A stretch of DNA of 64,000 nucleotides from Thiosocius sp963736445 (GTDB lineage Bacteria > Pseudomonadota > Gammaproteobacteria > Chromatiales > Chromatiaceae): NCBI GenBank assembly GCA_963736445.1, contig CAVTOY010000005.1:62001-126000 (forward strand), in the 5' to 3' direction. Made by a program: the position numbers and the translations under genes. Below are positions 27,259 through 36,158 of this stretch, in pieces; position 1 is the stretch's first letter; each line of letters starts with the position of its first letter. Below the pieces are notes generated by a model. The model did no database searches, was not told where the DNA came from, and saw only the letters and a program-made list of their open reading frames with translations.

Positions 27259-29024
27259 GCGACGGCCCCGGCCGCGCGCTGTTGGATAAGGCCAATGAAG
27301 GCATCCTCCATGGTCGGCTCCGGCAGATCAGCAGTGCGAAAGCGGGCCTTCATCTCAGCCGGGGTGCCCTGGGCCAGCGTCTCGCCCTCCGCCATGATCA
27401 GCAGGCGGTCACAGTAGTTGGCCTCGTCCATGAAGTGGGTGGTGACCAGCACCGTCACGCCGGACTCCGCCAACAGATTGATGCGCTGCCAGAACTCGCG
27501 CCGCGCCAGCGGGTCGACCCCAGAGGTCGGTTCGTCGAGGAACAGGATATCCGGATCGTGCATCAGCGCCGCGGCCAGCGCCAGGCGCTGTTTGTAACCG
27601 AGGGAAAGATCCCCGCTGTGCAGGTCGGCATAATCCGCCAGATCGAAGCCCAGCAGCGCCCACTGGATACGCGCCGCGCGACGCGCGCGCGGCAGGCTGT
27701 AGGCATTGGCAAAAAACTGCAGGTTCTGACGCACGCTGAGGTGCTCATACAGCGAGAAGCGCTGGGCCATATAGCCGATGCGCGCCCGGGCCTGTGCCGC
27801 CGCGCGGCGCAGGTCATGTCCGGCCACGCGCAGGCTGCCCTCTGAGGCGGGTAGCAGACCGCAGAGCATGCGAAAGGTGGTCGATTTGCCCGCCCCGTTG
27901 GCGCCGATCAGACCAAATACCTCGCCCTGTCGGACCTCGAAGCTCACGCCCTTGACCGCATAGAAGGCGCCGAATCGCCGTTTCACCTGGTGCACCGAGA
28001 TCACCGCCTCGGCAGGGCTTGCGCTACGGCGCCCTGCACTGCCGATCGGCAGGACGGTCACATCGGCGGCCAGGGTCTGCGTGCTGCGCAGGCGGGCGAC
28101 GAACGCATCTTCGAATGTCGGCGAGACCGCCTGTAGCACGAGTCCGGGGGCTGTCGCGTCCAGCGCGCTCAAATCCGGCGGCGCCGCGCCGCGACTCACG
28201 ATGCGCACGCTTTCGCCCTCGATGATCGCATCGATCACGTCAGGCAGCTGTGCCACCAGCATCTGCAAGTGGCGCTTGGGCAGATCGGCGGTGAGCCTGT
28301 AGCTGTGCCCGGCCAGTGGACCGCTGAACTCGGCGGGAGCGCCCTGGCCGAGCAATCGGCCCTGATGCAGCAGGATCACCGCGTCGCAGCGCTCCGCCTC
28401 GTCGAGGTAAGCCGTGCTCAGCAGCACACTGGTGCCCTGCTCGCGCACGAGACGGTAGACGATGGACCATAGCTCGCGGCGCGACACCGGGTCGACACCG
28501 ACCGTCGGCTCATCGAGCAGCAGCAGGCGCGGTGGCGACACCAGCGTGCAGGCCAGACCCAGCTTCTGTTTCATGCCGCCGGACAGGCGGCCGGCGAGAC
28601 GCGTGGTAAAGGGCGCGAGGCCGACCATCCGCAGCAGCTCGGTGTAGCGCGCCGGACGCAGCCGGTGGGGCACCCCCTGCAGATCGGCGTACAGCGCCAG
28701 GTTCTCCTGCACCGTAAGGTCTTCATACAGGCCAAACCGTTGCGGCATGTAGCCTATTGCGGACTGTACCGCGAGCGGGTCGCGGGCGACGTCGATGCCG
28801 AGCACGCTGAGTGTGCCGGCATCGGCGGCGATCAAACCTGCGGCAAGGCGCATCAGCGTGGTCTTGCCCGCACCGTCAGGCCCTATCAGCCCAGTGACCT
28901 GGCCGTGGCCGATCTGCAGGCTGACATCGCGCAGCGCGGGGATCGCGCGCGCGCCGACCTGGAATGTCTTGCTGATCCCGTCCAGCGCCAGCGCCGGCCG
29001 CCCCGCTATCCCCTGCGGTATCAC
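27255..29024 (-). CDS. Tandem ABC ATPase (RbbA/YhiH-like, two NBDs)
   Basis: The 589-residue protein has two ATP-binding domains. The first has Walker A GPDGAGKTT, signature LSGGMKQKLGLA and Walker B LLLLDEPTVGVD; the second has GANGAGKST, a degenerate signature (LSLGYKQRLALA) and ILFLDEPTSGVD. E. coli RbbA carries a membrane domain as well; here the membrane parts are separate genes. It energises the two downstream permeases. The ribosome site lies within the end of the HlyD gene (1-nt gap). Confidence 0.92.
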   Translation of the reverse strand: MIPQGIAGRPALALDGISKTFQVGARAIPALRDVSLQIGHGQVTGLIGPDGAGKTTLMRLAAGLIAADAGTLSVLGIDVARDPLAVQSAIGYMPQRFGLYEDLTVQENLALYADLQGVPHRLRPARYTELLRMVGLAPFTTRLAGRLSGGMKQKLGLACTLVSPPRLLLLDEPTVGVDPVSRRELWSIVYRLVREQGTSVLLSTAYLDEAERCDAVILLHQGRLLGQGAPAEFSGPLAGHSYRLTADLPKRHLQMLVAQLPDVIDAIIEGESVRIVSRGAAPPDLSALDATAPGLVLQAVSPTFEDAFVARLRSTQTLAADVTVLPIGSAGRRSASPAEAVISVHQVKRRFGAFYAVKGVSFEVRQGEVFGLIGANGAGKSTTFRMLCGLLPASEGSLRVAGHDLRRAAAQARARIGYMAQRFSLYEHLSVRQNLQFFANAYSLPRARRAARIQWALLGFDLADYADLHSGDLSLGYKQRLALAAALMHDPDILFLDEPTSGVDPLARREFWQRINLLAESGVTVLVTTHFMDEANYCDRLLIMAEGETLAQGTPAEMKARFRTADLPEPTMEDAFIGLIQQRAAGAVA

Positions 29025-29025
29025 C

Positions 29026-30063
29026 TCAGGTTTTCCGGCATGGCATGGCGCTGGATTCGCCCGACGCGGGCCGGTCGAGCGGCAGCGTTACCGTGGCGGG
29101 CATACCCAGTCGAAGCTCGCCCTGCGGATCGCACACGAAGACCCGCGCCTGGTAGACCAGGCGGGTGCGCAGGTCCGGCGTCTCCACGTTTTTCGGCGTG
29201 AACTCGGCGGTCGGCGAAATGAAACCGACCCAGCCCTCGTAGACCTTTTCCGGGAAGCTGTCGGTGCTCACCTCGGCGCGCATCCCCGGCGCGATGCGCC
29301 CCAGCTGGGGCCCCGGCACGTAGACGCGCACCCACAGAGGCTCGGTCAGGGCCAGGGTCAGCACCGGGGTCTGCGGCGCTGCCATGTCGCCCGGTTCGAG
29401 GATTCGGTCGCGGACGATGCCGGCAGCCGGGGCCAGTAGGGTCGCGTCGTCGAGCCGCTGCTGCGCCAGCGCCCGCTCTGCGTCACGGGCCGCCAACGTC
29501 GCGCGCGCCTGCGCGATGTCCTCGGCCCGCGGTCCCGCCACCGCCAGCGCAAAGGTCTCCTGCGCCGCCCGCGCCTCTGCCTCGGCGGCATCTGCGCTCG
29601 CCTTGGCCTGGTCGACATCCTCCGCCGCGGCCAGCTTCTGCGGCCCCAGTTTACGCAGGCGCTCATAACTGATCTGCGCGATGCGTGCCTTCGCCTGCAG
29701 CGCATCCGCCTGCGCACGGGCGATGCGGATCTCTTGCGGGCGGCTGCCCGCCTCGAGCCTGGCCAATGCCTGATGGGCCGCCTCGGCCACTGCCTTGGCC
29801 GCCGCTACTGCAGCCTCGAGCTTCTCCGTGCGGAGACGCGCAAGGACCTGCCCGGCCGTCACCCTGTCACCCTCCTGCACCAGGATCTCCGCGACGTGTT
29901 CTGCGTTGTCGAACGCAAGATCGACCTCACGTAGATCGACATTGCCGTACAGCGTCAGCCGGGTCGCGTCCTGGGCGCCGTCCAGAGAACGCTGCCAGGC
30001 GTAAAAAACGCCACCGGCAGCAGCCAGTACGACGAGCAGGAGCACCAAAAGTCTCTTCTTCAC
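29026..30063 (-). CDS. HlyD/YhiI-type membrane fusion protein
   Basis: I start it at the GTG of 30063 (AGGTAG upstream), which places a signal anchor (KKRLLVLLLVVLAAAGGVFY) at the N-terminus; the frame open to 30132 adds a basic, unlikely extension. The 345 residues show a lipoyl half (TLYGNVDLREVDLAFDNAEHVAEI), a long helical hairpin (residues 75-190, rich in Ala, Glu and Gln) and the second lipoyl half with beta-barrel (APAAGIVRDRILEPGDM). It would link the ABC pump to an outer-membrane channel such as TolC. It is the first gene of the efflux operon. Confidence 0.9.
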   Translation of the reverse strand: MKKRLLVLLLVVLAAAGGVFYAWQRSLDGAQDATRLTLYGNVDLREVDLAFDNAEHVAEILVQEGDRVTAGQVLARLRTEKLEAAVAAAKAVAEAAHQALARLEAGSRPQEIRIARAQADALQAKARIAQISYERLRKLGPQKLAAAEDVDQAKASADAAEAEARAAQETFALAVAGPRAEDIAQARATLAARDAERALAQQRLDDATLLAPAAGIVRDRILEPGDMAAPQTPVLTLALTEPLWVRVYVPGPQLGRIAPGMRAEVSTDSFPEKVYEGWVGFISPTAEFTPKNVETPDLRTRLVYQARVFVCDPQGELRLGMPATVTLPLDRPASGESSAMPCRKT

Positions 30064-30418
30064 AAATTCTACCTGCCTGATAAAAATTCCCCGCCGCCGG
30101 TGCCGGACCACGTTGCTGTCGCTGCTTCGCACGGTTCGCCCCTCGACACCCGGTTACCGCAAGGGCGGTCACGCAGGATCGCCGGCGAGGGGATGAGGCT
30201 TCTTGGGACGATCGCCGATAAGAGCGACACCAAGGCGGTTTTCTTCTTGCACGCGGCCACGGCGCACTGAAATTTCCAGGTTAACGCCGGAGCCGAAATC
30301 CAGAGATTATACGGACATCGTGAGAACTGAACGTTCTCCAGCGCCTTGTGCGACAGCGTAGCAATATGTAAAGCCAAGTATTGACTTATTGCACCGGTAA
30401 TTTTCACCCGCCAGCGGA

Positions 30419-30446
30419 TTGTTGTTTCAGTCGCTTGTTCTATAGT
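30419..30446 (+). promoter_or_regulatory. Candidate sigma-70 promoter
   Basis: TTGTTG and TATAGT are 16 nt apart in the AT-richer part of the gap. It would give a long leader of about 310 nt to the peroxidase gene. Confidence 0.4.
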
Positions 30447-30672
30447 GATTTTTATCATCACATGACAGCGAAAAGCTTTCCGCCTCACCGAGCGAACGCA
30501 GCTCAGCGGCGCATCGGGGGGATTCGCGACGACCTTTGGTTGTTGAACGCGCCTGACAAAGTGGTCGGCCTCGTTCGACGTACCCTGTTGACTCGCAAAT
30601 TGTAATTCGGGTTCGGCAACCCTTTTTCCGATAGCCATCGGAAACCAGTTGTCGTCAGCGTTTCACGCTGGC

Positions 30673-30688
30673 CGGTTGATTACTTGCG
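30673..30688 (+). promoter_or_regulatory. Weak candidate sigma-54 promoter before the peroxidase gene
   Basis: CGGTTGATTACTTGCG keeps the GG-N10-GC spacing and TTGC, but the -24 box is poor beyond GG. TGACAAAGTGGTC at 30554-30566, about 110 bp upstream, partly matches the enhancer-like palindrome. Listed because both occur together. Confidence 0.3.
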
Positions 30689-30764
30689 CGGGGAAGCGAA
30701 CCCGAACATCGACGGCGCTTCGACAGTCTTGGCGCTTCATCCGCAACGTGACTGAGGTTTAAAG

Positions 30765-33689
30765 ATGACAAAGCACGTGAAAACCTGCCGTCAGCGCCCA
30801 ATCGCTGTCATCTCAATACTGACGCCGTTGCTGTTCCCTCTTTCACTGGGTGCCGGCGCGAACAGTGAGATCGAATCCTGCATCGCGGCCGCCAAACAAG
30901 GGTTGCTCGAGGTACCGGACGACCGATCGAAACGATTTCTCGGCAAGGTTCAGGAAGATACCGCGCGCTGCCGAGGCGGTGAACAGGCTGTTGAGTATCG
31001 CGATCGTCCATGGGTCGACTGGCAAAACTATTACGCAACCGGTGGCGCAAGCACGCGAAAAGAAGGGCGCGAGGCGCTGACGAAACTCGGCGAACACCTG
31101 TATCCAAATGGACGCGGCATCGACGGAGCGCTGCTCGACCTCGAGTACCAACGTATCGAATTGATCAAGTTCAATCTATTCGATCCCAACACGTACGACG
31201 ACTATCTAAGCGGCCGCGATGGGCAGCCCGGTGCGACACTTAAAAGTTGGGAGGAAATGCGCCTGCCACCGGATCACGAGCATTTTGCGACCGTCGGTGG
31301 CAACGGCGAACAGCTCTGCCAGGGCGACCTGATCACCCACCGTACCCTGACCGGGATCTGCAACGATCTGTTGAATCCGTTGATGGGCTCTTCGGGCATG
31401 CCTTTCAACCGCAACATGCAGTTCGAGGCCACCTTCCCCCGTCTGGGGCTCACTGAGCTGACGCGGAATCGCCACGGCGATCGTCTCGATCTGCTGAAAC
31501 CCGACCCCCAGTTGATAAGCCGCAAACTGTTCACCCGGGAACAGCTGCCAGGTAACGGCTGCAATGACGGTATGGGTGCCTCCGATTTTTCGCCGGGCGC
31601 CCAATGCGATTATCTGAAAGCACCCTTTTTCAATGTCCTGGCCGCCTTCTGGATCCAATTCATGACACATGACTGGTTCTCACACACGCGTGAAGGCCGA
31701 AATGAGCCCGAACTACACCCTGTTGGCTGCACCTCGAGCGAGGCGAAGGCGCTGGGTTGTCGCGAAGGTGACCGGCGAGAGCCGTCGCTCTATTTGGCGA
31801 CCGACGAGCCGGGTACGTTCGAGCACGAGGGCAAGAGCTATCAACAGCGGCCGGTCAAAACGACCGCAAACCTGGTCTCAGCCTGGTGGGACGCATCTCA
31901 GCTATACGGTCATGACGCATTGTCATTGAAGCGCGTCCAACGCGACCCCGAGGATCCGGCAAAGCTGCTTTTGCGCGACAACTATCTTCCGCTGCTACCC
32001 GCCTGCGAGCGCCACTCCGACGACTGCCCGGTACAGCCGCAGTGGTTGGGACAGGAGGCTGCCGCTTTCCCGGCCAACTGGAACATCGGCATGAGCTTCT
32101 ATCACAACCTCTTTGCGCGTGAGCACAATTACTTCGTCGACAGGTTCCGTGAGCTCCAGCAACAAACCCCGAATGACGACTCGGGACTGCGCGACCCGGA
32201 AGATCCGGCGCGGGTCGTCGCCTACAAGGACGTCAGCGATGAGCGCCTGTATCAGGTCGCACGCCTGGTCGTTTCGGCAGAGATCGCCAAGATCCATACG
32301 ATCGAGTGGACACCCCAATTACTTTACGATGAGCCGTTGTTCGCCGGCATGAACGCCAACTGGTTCGGTCTGTTCAACCAGGAAGAGGGGCGTGTATCGC
32401 AGATCCTGCGCCGCATTCTGTCGAAAGACGAAAGTCTCCTCAGCCGCATGTCGGACAAAGCCGCGGGTTGGTTCTCCGATTCCGACGATGCAAGAAAGGC
32501 CAGTTCGCTCTACTCGGTGTTGGCCTCGGGCGCCGGCATCTTCGGGCTTGGGAGCAAAAAGACCGAAGGACTGCTGTGGTTGGAACACGACGCGTGGGAC
32601 CTGAGTGATCTCGCTGAGGATGTCAACGGCGGCATCAATCACTTTGGATCGCCGTTCAATTTCCCGGAGGAGTTCACGTCGGTCTACCGTCTGCATGCCC
32701 TGGTGCCGGACCTCATCGAGTTCCGTGACAAAGCCGATCCAAACGAGATCCGCTTGAAGATCCCGGTGGCCAAGACTATCAGGGCCGGTGCGACTCAGCA
32801 CATGCAGGACCGCGGGATCGACAATTGGGCACTCAGCATGGGGCGCCAGCGCCTCGGCCTCCTGCATCTTCGCAACCTGCCCGTATTCTTGCAGAACCTG
32901 CCGATGCCGCACCTCGATTCGGAGACCGGGAAGCTGGATGTCGTCGCGCTCGATATCATTCGAGACCGCGAGCGCGGCGTCCCCCGTTTCAACGAGTTCC
33001 GCCGCCAGATCGGCCTGAAGACACTGACCGGTTTCGACGACTTCATCGATGTCCGGCTGGATGAGGACGACCCCTGGCGCAAGCACCAGGAGGAAACCGT
33101 TCGCCGGCTGCGCGAGGTCTACGGCACCCATACCTGCGATCAGCGCAAGATCATCTCGGTCGTGCAACGCAACGCGGACGGCAGCTTCATCAACGATTGT
33201 CTGGGGCGCCCTGACGGGTCTGTGGTCGACAACATCGAGGATGTCGACAACATCGTCGGCTGGCTGGCCGAGTACACGAGGCCGCATGGCTTCGCGATCT
33301 CGGAGACCCAGTTTCATATCTTCATCCTGAACGCCTCGCGGCGGCTGTTCAGCGACCGGTTTTTCACTTCCAGTTACCGTCCGGAGTTCTACTCCCGGCT
33401 GGGCTATGACTGGCTTCAAGACAACGGTCCGTTAGGGGAATGCCCCTACGCCCTGGCCACAAGGGCTGATGGTCGCAAGGCCTGCCTCGAACCGGAGGAG
33501 ATCAACGGCCACGTGATGGAGGTATCGCCACTGAAGCGGGCTCTGCTGCGCAACATCCCTCAACTCAAAAACGAATTGTTGCAGGTCAAGAACGCCTTCG
33601 ACCCCTGGGCGAGGGACCGCGGTGAGTATTACAGCATCGACTGGAAACCTCGCCGGGACGCTGCATCTGATCCGGCGTTCGCCAACTGA
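30765..33689 (+). CDS. Secreted animal-type haem peroxidase
   Basis: The 974-residue protein has a signal peptide (ending near LSLGAGA) and a peroxidase-cyclooxygenase superfamily core. Recognisable parts are FNVLAAFWIQFMTHDWF (distal His region), MSFYHNLFAREHNYFVDRF, VVSAEIAKIHTIEWTPQLLY, SVYRLHALVPD and GRQRLGLLHLRNLPVFL. Typical members oxidise halides or fatty acids. This protein is longer than mammalian peroxidases, with an N-terminal region of about 170 residues before the core. GAGG lies 7 nt before the ATG. It stands alone between an efflux operon and a non-coding stretch. Substrate unknown; defence against competitors or peroxide use are options. Confidence 0.85.
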   Translation: MTKHVKTCRQRPIAVISILTPLLFPLSLGAGANSEIESCIAAAKQGLLEVPDDRSKRFLGKVQEDTARCRGGEQAVEYRDRPWVDWQNYYATGGASTRKEGREALTKLGEHLYPNGRGIDGALLDLEYQRIELIKFNLFDPNTYDDYLSGRDGQPGATLKSWEEMRLPPDHEHFATVGGNGEQLCQGDLITHRTLTGICNDLLNPLMGSSGMPFNRNMQFEATFPRLGLTELTRNRHGDRLDLLKPDPQLISRKLFTREQLPGNGCNDGMGASDFSPGAQCDYLKAPFFNVLAAFWIQFMTHDWFSHTREGRNEPELHPVGCTSSEAKALGCREGDRREPSLYLATDEPGTFEHEGKSYQQRPVKTTANLVSAWWDASQLYGHDALSLKRVQRDPEDPAKLLLRDNYLPLLPACERHSDDCPVQPQWLGQEAAAFPANWNIGMSFYHNLFAREHNYFVDRFRELQQQTPNDDSGLRDPEDPARVVAYKDVSDERLYQVARLVVSAEIAKIHTIEWTPQLLYDEPLFAGMNANWFGLFNQEEGRVSQILRRILSKDESLLSRMSDKAAGWFSDSDDARKASSLYSVLASGAGIFGLGSKKTEGLLWLEHDAWDLSDLAEDVNGGINHFGSPFNFPEEFTSVYRLHALVPDLIEFRDKADPNEIRLKIPVAKTIRAGATQHMQDRGIDNWALSMGRQRLGLLHLRNLPVFLQNLPMPHLDSETGKLDVVALDIIRDRERGVPRFNEFRRQIGLKTLTGFDDFIDVRLDEDDPWRKHQEETVRRLREVYGTHTCDQRKIISVVQRNADGSFINDCLGRPDGSVVDNIEDVDNIVGWLAEYTRPHGFAISETQFHIFILNASRRLFSDRFFTSSYRPEFYSRLGYDWLQDNGPLGECPYALATRADGRKACLEPEEINGHVMEVSPLKRALLRNIPQLKNELLQVKNAFDPWARDRGEYYSIDWKPRRDAASDPAFAN

Positions 33690-34112
33690 GCGCTCGAGCG
33701 AGGCATCGATGGTTCTGAGGGGCAGACACACAGTCAAGTATTGCCGGATCGGCGCTGCTGACACTGGGCGGCTACGGTAGCGGCGATGACAGCCGTGCAT
33801 CGAGTGAGCAACTAGTCGTAGAATTGAACCAACGGATAGAGACCATCACGCGATGTTTCACCCTGGGACTGCCACCTGGCCAACGTCGGGCGACAGGGCG
33901 CAACATGCCCCTCGGGAGCGCTGCGGAATCTTTGATACCGTCGGCTTTTGACAGCGCGCCGCCGTACTTCGCACCAACCAAAAAACAGGCGCGTTAGAAG
34001 ATGATGCCGACAGCGATCTGACGCAGACGGCTTTCTACGCCGCACCGGGGATCGGTAACGGCGGCTTCCGGGATTGGAAGCGCCCTCTGGCAGTCGGTCC
34101 GGGAGATCCTCC
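33690..34112. other. Non-coding stretch
   Basis: No supported gene. A rightward open frame of about 85 codons (33.72-34.00 kb) has protein-like composition but no start codon; it may be the remnant of a lost gene. The 140-codon minus-strand frame overlapping 34113-34234 is a shadow. Confidence 0.4.
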
Positions 34113-34619
34113 TCAGATAGCGATATCCAGCACGAACTCCTGCTCCCTACGCTGGTTCGTATAGAACAGCACCTCTGCCAGGTCAAGCGGGCGCTCGAGC
34201 ACCGTGGGATTCTCCAGGTAATAGCGGCTGGCAAACCATTCCGCCGTGTCCCGGTCCGCGGTCCAGCTGAAACCGTTCTCTCGCCGATGATTCGTGCCCG
34301 CTACGCCGCGATACAGCGTATGCATACCCTCGGGTATCCGGTCTCCACTGGCCCATAGGGCGTCACGGTCACACTCGTCGAACACCTCCCGCCAAAGGGC
34401 GCAGGCGCTCTCCGTTTTGATTTTCGTCCTGCTGTTGATCCACGCAAGCACCGTGATCTCCTCCAGCAGACCTGCCATCCGCAGGGTGTCGATATTCAGG
34501 TGAACCAGCTCGATGGTGTGAGGTGAGTCGACATAGTGGAGCATGCCGCGCATGTCGCGGTGTTCCCACGCCTGGAGCGCCAGATCGTGGATGTATGGTG
34601 CGATCGGTTTGAGATTCAT
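34113..34619 (-). CDS. Small protein with ADP-ribosyltransferase-like R-S-E pattern
   Basis: The 168-residue protein starts at an ATG with GGAGGGCGAGC upstream. The first 90 residues are helical. The second half reads LYRGV (Arg104), GFSWTADRDTAEWFA (Ser118, Thr120) and REQEFVLDI (Glu159, Glu161). Order and spacing resemble the R-S[TS]-ExE signature of R-S-E type ADP-ribosyltransferases, and GFSWT-x-A-x-FA is seen in small phage- and plasmid-borne proteins of that look. I infer a possible ART fold; no partner immunity or antitoxin gene is obvious nearby. No leader. Confidence 0.6.
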   Translation of the reverse strand: MNLKPIAPYIHDLALQAWEHRDMRGMLHYVDSPHTIELVHLNIDTLRMAGLLEEITVLAWINSRTKIKTESACALWREVFDECDRDALWASGDRIPEGMHTLYRGVAGTNHRRENGFSWTADRDTAEWFASRYYLENPTVLERPLDLAEVLFYTNQRREQEFVLDIAI

Positions 34620-34742
34620 GCTCGCCCTCCGGGATCCACCAGCAGATTAACCGGCCCGCTGTAGGCGCTCTTGACCTAACTGGCCAAGTTTTTGTCCGCA
34701 GCCGCCAGGGAAAGACCGCGCGGCGCAGCGGACAAATGCAGC

Positions 34743-35005
34743 TCAGCGGGGGCCCAATCCCTCGATCACCCAGCGTGTCCGGCTGGTCCAGGTGTACTGC
34801 TGATCAAACTGCGCCAATGCGTCGGCACGGAGCCGCTTGCGCAGGCCCGTGTCATTGACCAGGGATCGCCGTCTGTCTCGAGGGGCTTCGCAAACAGCGT
34901 GACAGTGTGCCCCTTCTCACCGAAGGCCGAGCACTTTTTTGCGACGTGCACGCTGTTCGCGCTGCGTGATGGGATATGCGAAGAGGAGAGATAGCAGAGC
35001 TTCAT
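34743..35005 (-). pseudogene. Internally deleted glycosyltransferase (GT4) remnant
   Basis: The N-terminal piece MKLCYLSSSHIPSRSANSVH followed by VAKKCSAFGEKGHTVTLFAK is the opening strand and helix of a family 4 glycosyltransferase. About 45 codons in, the frame becomes meaningless. In a second frame the tail LVNDTGLRKRLRADALAQFD, QQYTWTSRTRWVIEGL, then TGA at 34743 is a normal GT4 C-terminus. About 300 internal codons are missing. So this is a deletion scar joining both ends of one gene, not a small protein. Confidence 0.75.
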
Positions 35006-35030
35006 CGGGACCGGATAGGGCAATGCTCCA

Positions 35031-36143
35031 TCACGGCGTCCGATCGGGTTTCACGACTCTGGCCATGGCCTCGGAGATCCTCAGGGCTGCGTTGAACAGG
35101 GAATCGCCGGCGCGATGCGCAAGCTGGGCGGCCACCATCTGTTCGAGACGACGCTCGACCGTCGGGATGGATGATGGCCGTAGGTCCTTGTCACTCGGGT
35201 AGTAACGCAGGTGATGGCCCTCCTGCCGGAAGTCCGCATGGCCTGAGCAGCGACCTTGTGCGCCCCGCCATGTGATGCGCATCTGATCGATGTGCGGCGG
35301 GCCCTGATCGGACCGGCGTACCTTGATATGCACCAGCCCTGCCGCCGACTCGAACACCCAGGACAGCTCATTGCCGGCCTTGGCGACCCCCTTCTTCGGG
35401 TGCCATCCAAGGCGCGAGGCCAACCAGCCGATCAGCAGCCAGGCAATCGGCAGCGCGTGTGGCCCATGGTGCAACTCGATCTCCGACACCTGCCAGAGCG
35501 CACCGGGCAAGACACTCGGTGAGAGGCTTTGGGCGATAATCCGGCGCCAGGGTTTGAGGCGCCGCCAGGCCAGGTTGAACATGACCTTATCATTGCCTTG
35601 CGACCAGCTGGCCATCGCCTGCACGCCACGGGCTGGATTCGACCAGCCAACGCTGTCGTAGATGATCTGATTGGCCATTGGCGCAAAGGCATCGAAGAGC
35701 GCGCCGGTGAGCGCCGGTGGTTCGGGACTCAGCCACCAAAGCGCAGTCGGCAGATCACTGATCAGCAGGGACCGGACGACCGATGCGGCACGTTCCGCGC
35801 TACCCGATCGAAAACGCAATTCGATATGCTCGGCGCAGAGCTGAGTATCGGCACCGGTGCGCCTGCAGTGTGCGGTCACCCAGGCCTGGATGTCGTCGCC
35901 GGACTGGTCATCGATTACCGCAAGGACCAGCACGCGCGCGGGATGGTGTTGCACCAACTCCGGAATTCGCTCGGCGCTGATTAGCGCCTGATCCTCACCC
36001 TTGCAGATGATCATTACGTTTGACATCGAGGCCCGGGTGACGGTGCCGTGGTCTTTCTGCTGACCGTCGATGGTCGCCCAGATCGCAGCGAGTTCGCGTT
36101 CGATTTCAACCGGGTCGATGAACTGTTCAGGCGAGCGCGACAT
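35031..36143 (-). CDS. opcA: OpcA, glucose-6-phosphate dehydrogenase assembly protein
   Basis: The 370-residue protein has the OpcA plan: SNVMIICKGEDQALISAERIPELVQHHPARVLVLAV near the start, then LLISDLPTALWWLSPEPP and the WRRLKPWRRIIAQSL segment. OpcA activates or assembles G6PDH in cyanobacteria and actinobacteria. It lies 15 nt after zwf, in a gnd-zwf-opcA order. The C-terminal 60 residues are diverged. Confidence 0.9.
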   Translation of the reverse strand: MSRSPEQFIDPVEIERELAAIWATIDGQQKDHGTVTRASMSNVMIICKGEDQALISAERIPELVQHHPARVLVLAVIDDQSGDDIQAWVTAHCRRTGADTQLCAEHIELRFRSGSAERAASVVRSLLISDLPTALWWLSPEPPALTGALFDAFAPMANQIIYDSVGWSNPARGVQAMASWSQGNDKVMFNLAWRRLKPWRRIIAQSLSPSVLPGALWQVSEIELHHGPHALPIAWLLIGWLASRLGWHPKKGVAKAGNELSWVFESAAGLVHIKVRRSDQGPPHIDQMRITWRGAQGRCSGHADFRQEGHHLRYYPSDKDLRPSSIPTVERRLEQMVAAQLAHRAGDSLFNAALRISEAMARVVKPDRTP

Positions 36144-36158
36144 AATGCTGCATTCGTC

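Larger units (their letters stand above)
30064..30764. other. Intergenic region, about 700 nt
   Basis: No convincing gene on either strand; the 189-codon open frame 30069-30638 lacks a ribosome site and protein-like composition. GC is lower around 30300-30480. A sigma-70-like promoter facing right is seen at 30419-30446, and a weaker sigma-54-like site at 30673-30688. It separates the divergent efflux and peroxidase genes. Confidence 0.5.

Noticed and set aside
30069..30638. A 189-codon minus-strand frame upstream of the HlyD gene
   Set aside because: No ribosome site, no family resemblance, and composition unlike neighbouring proteins.
33812..34234. A 140-codon minus-strand frame overlapping the ART-like gene
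   Set aside because: Low-complexity shadow; the 168-residue gene has the ribosome site.
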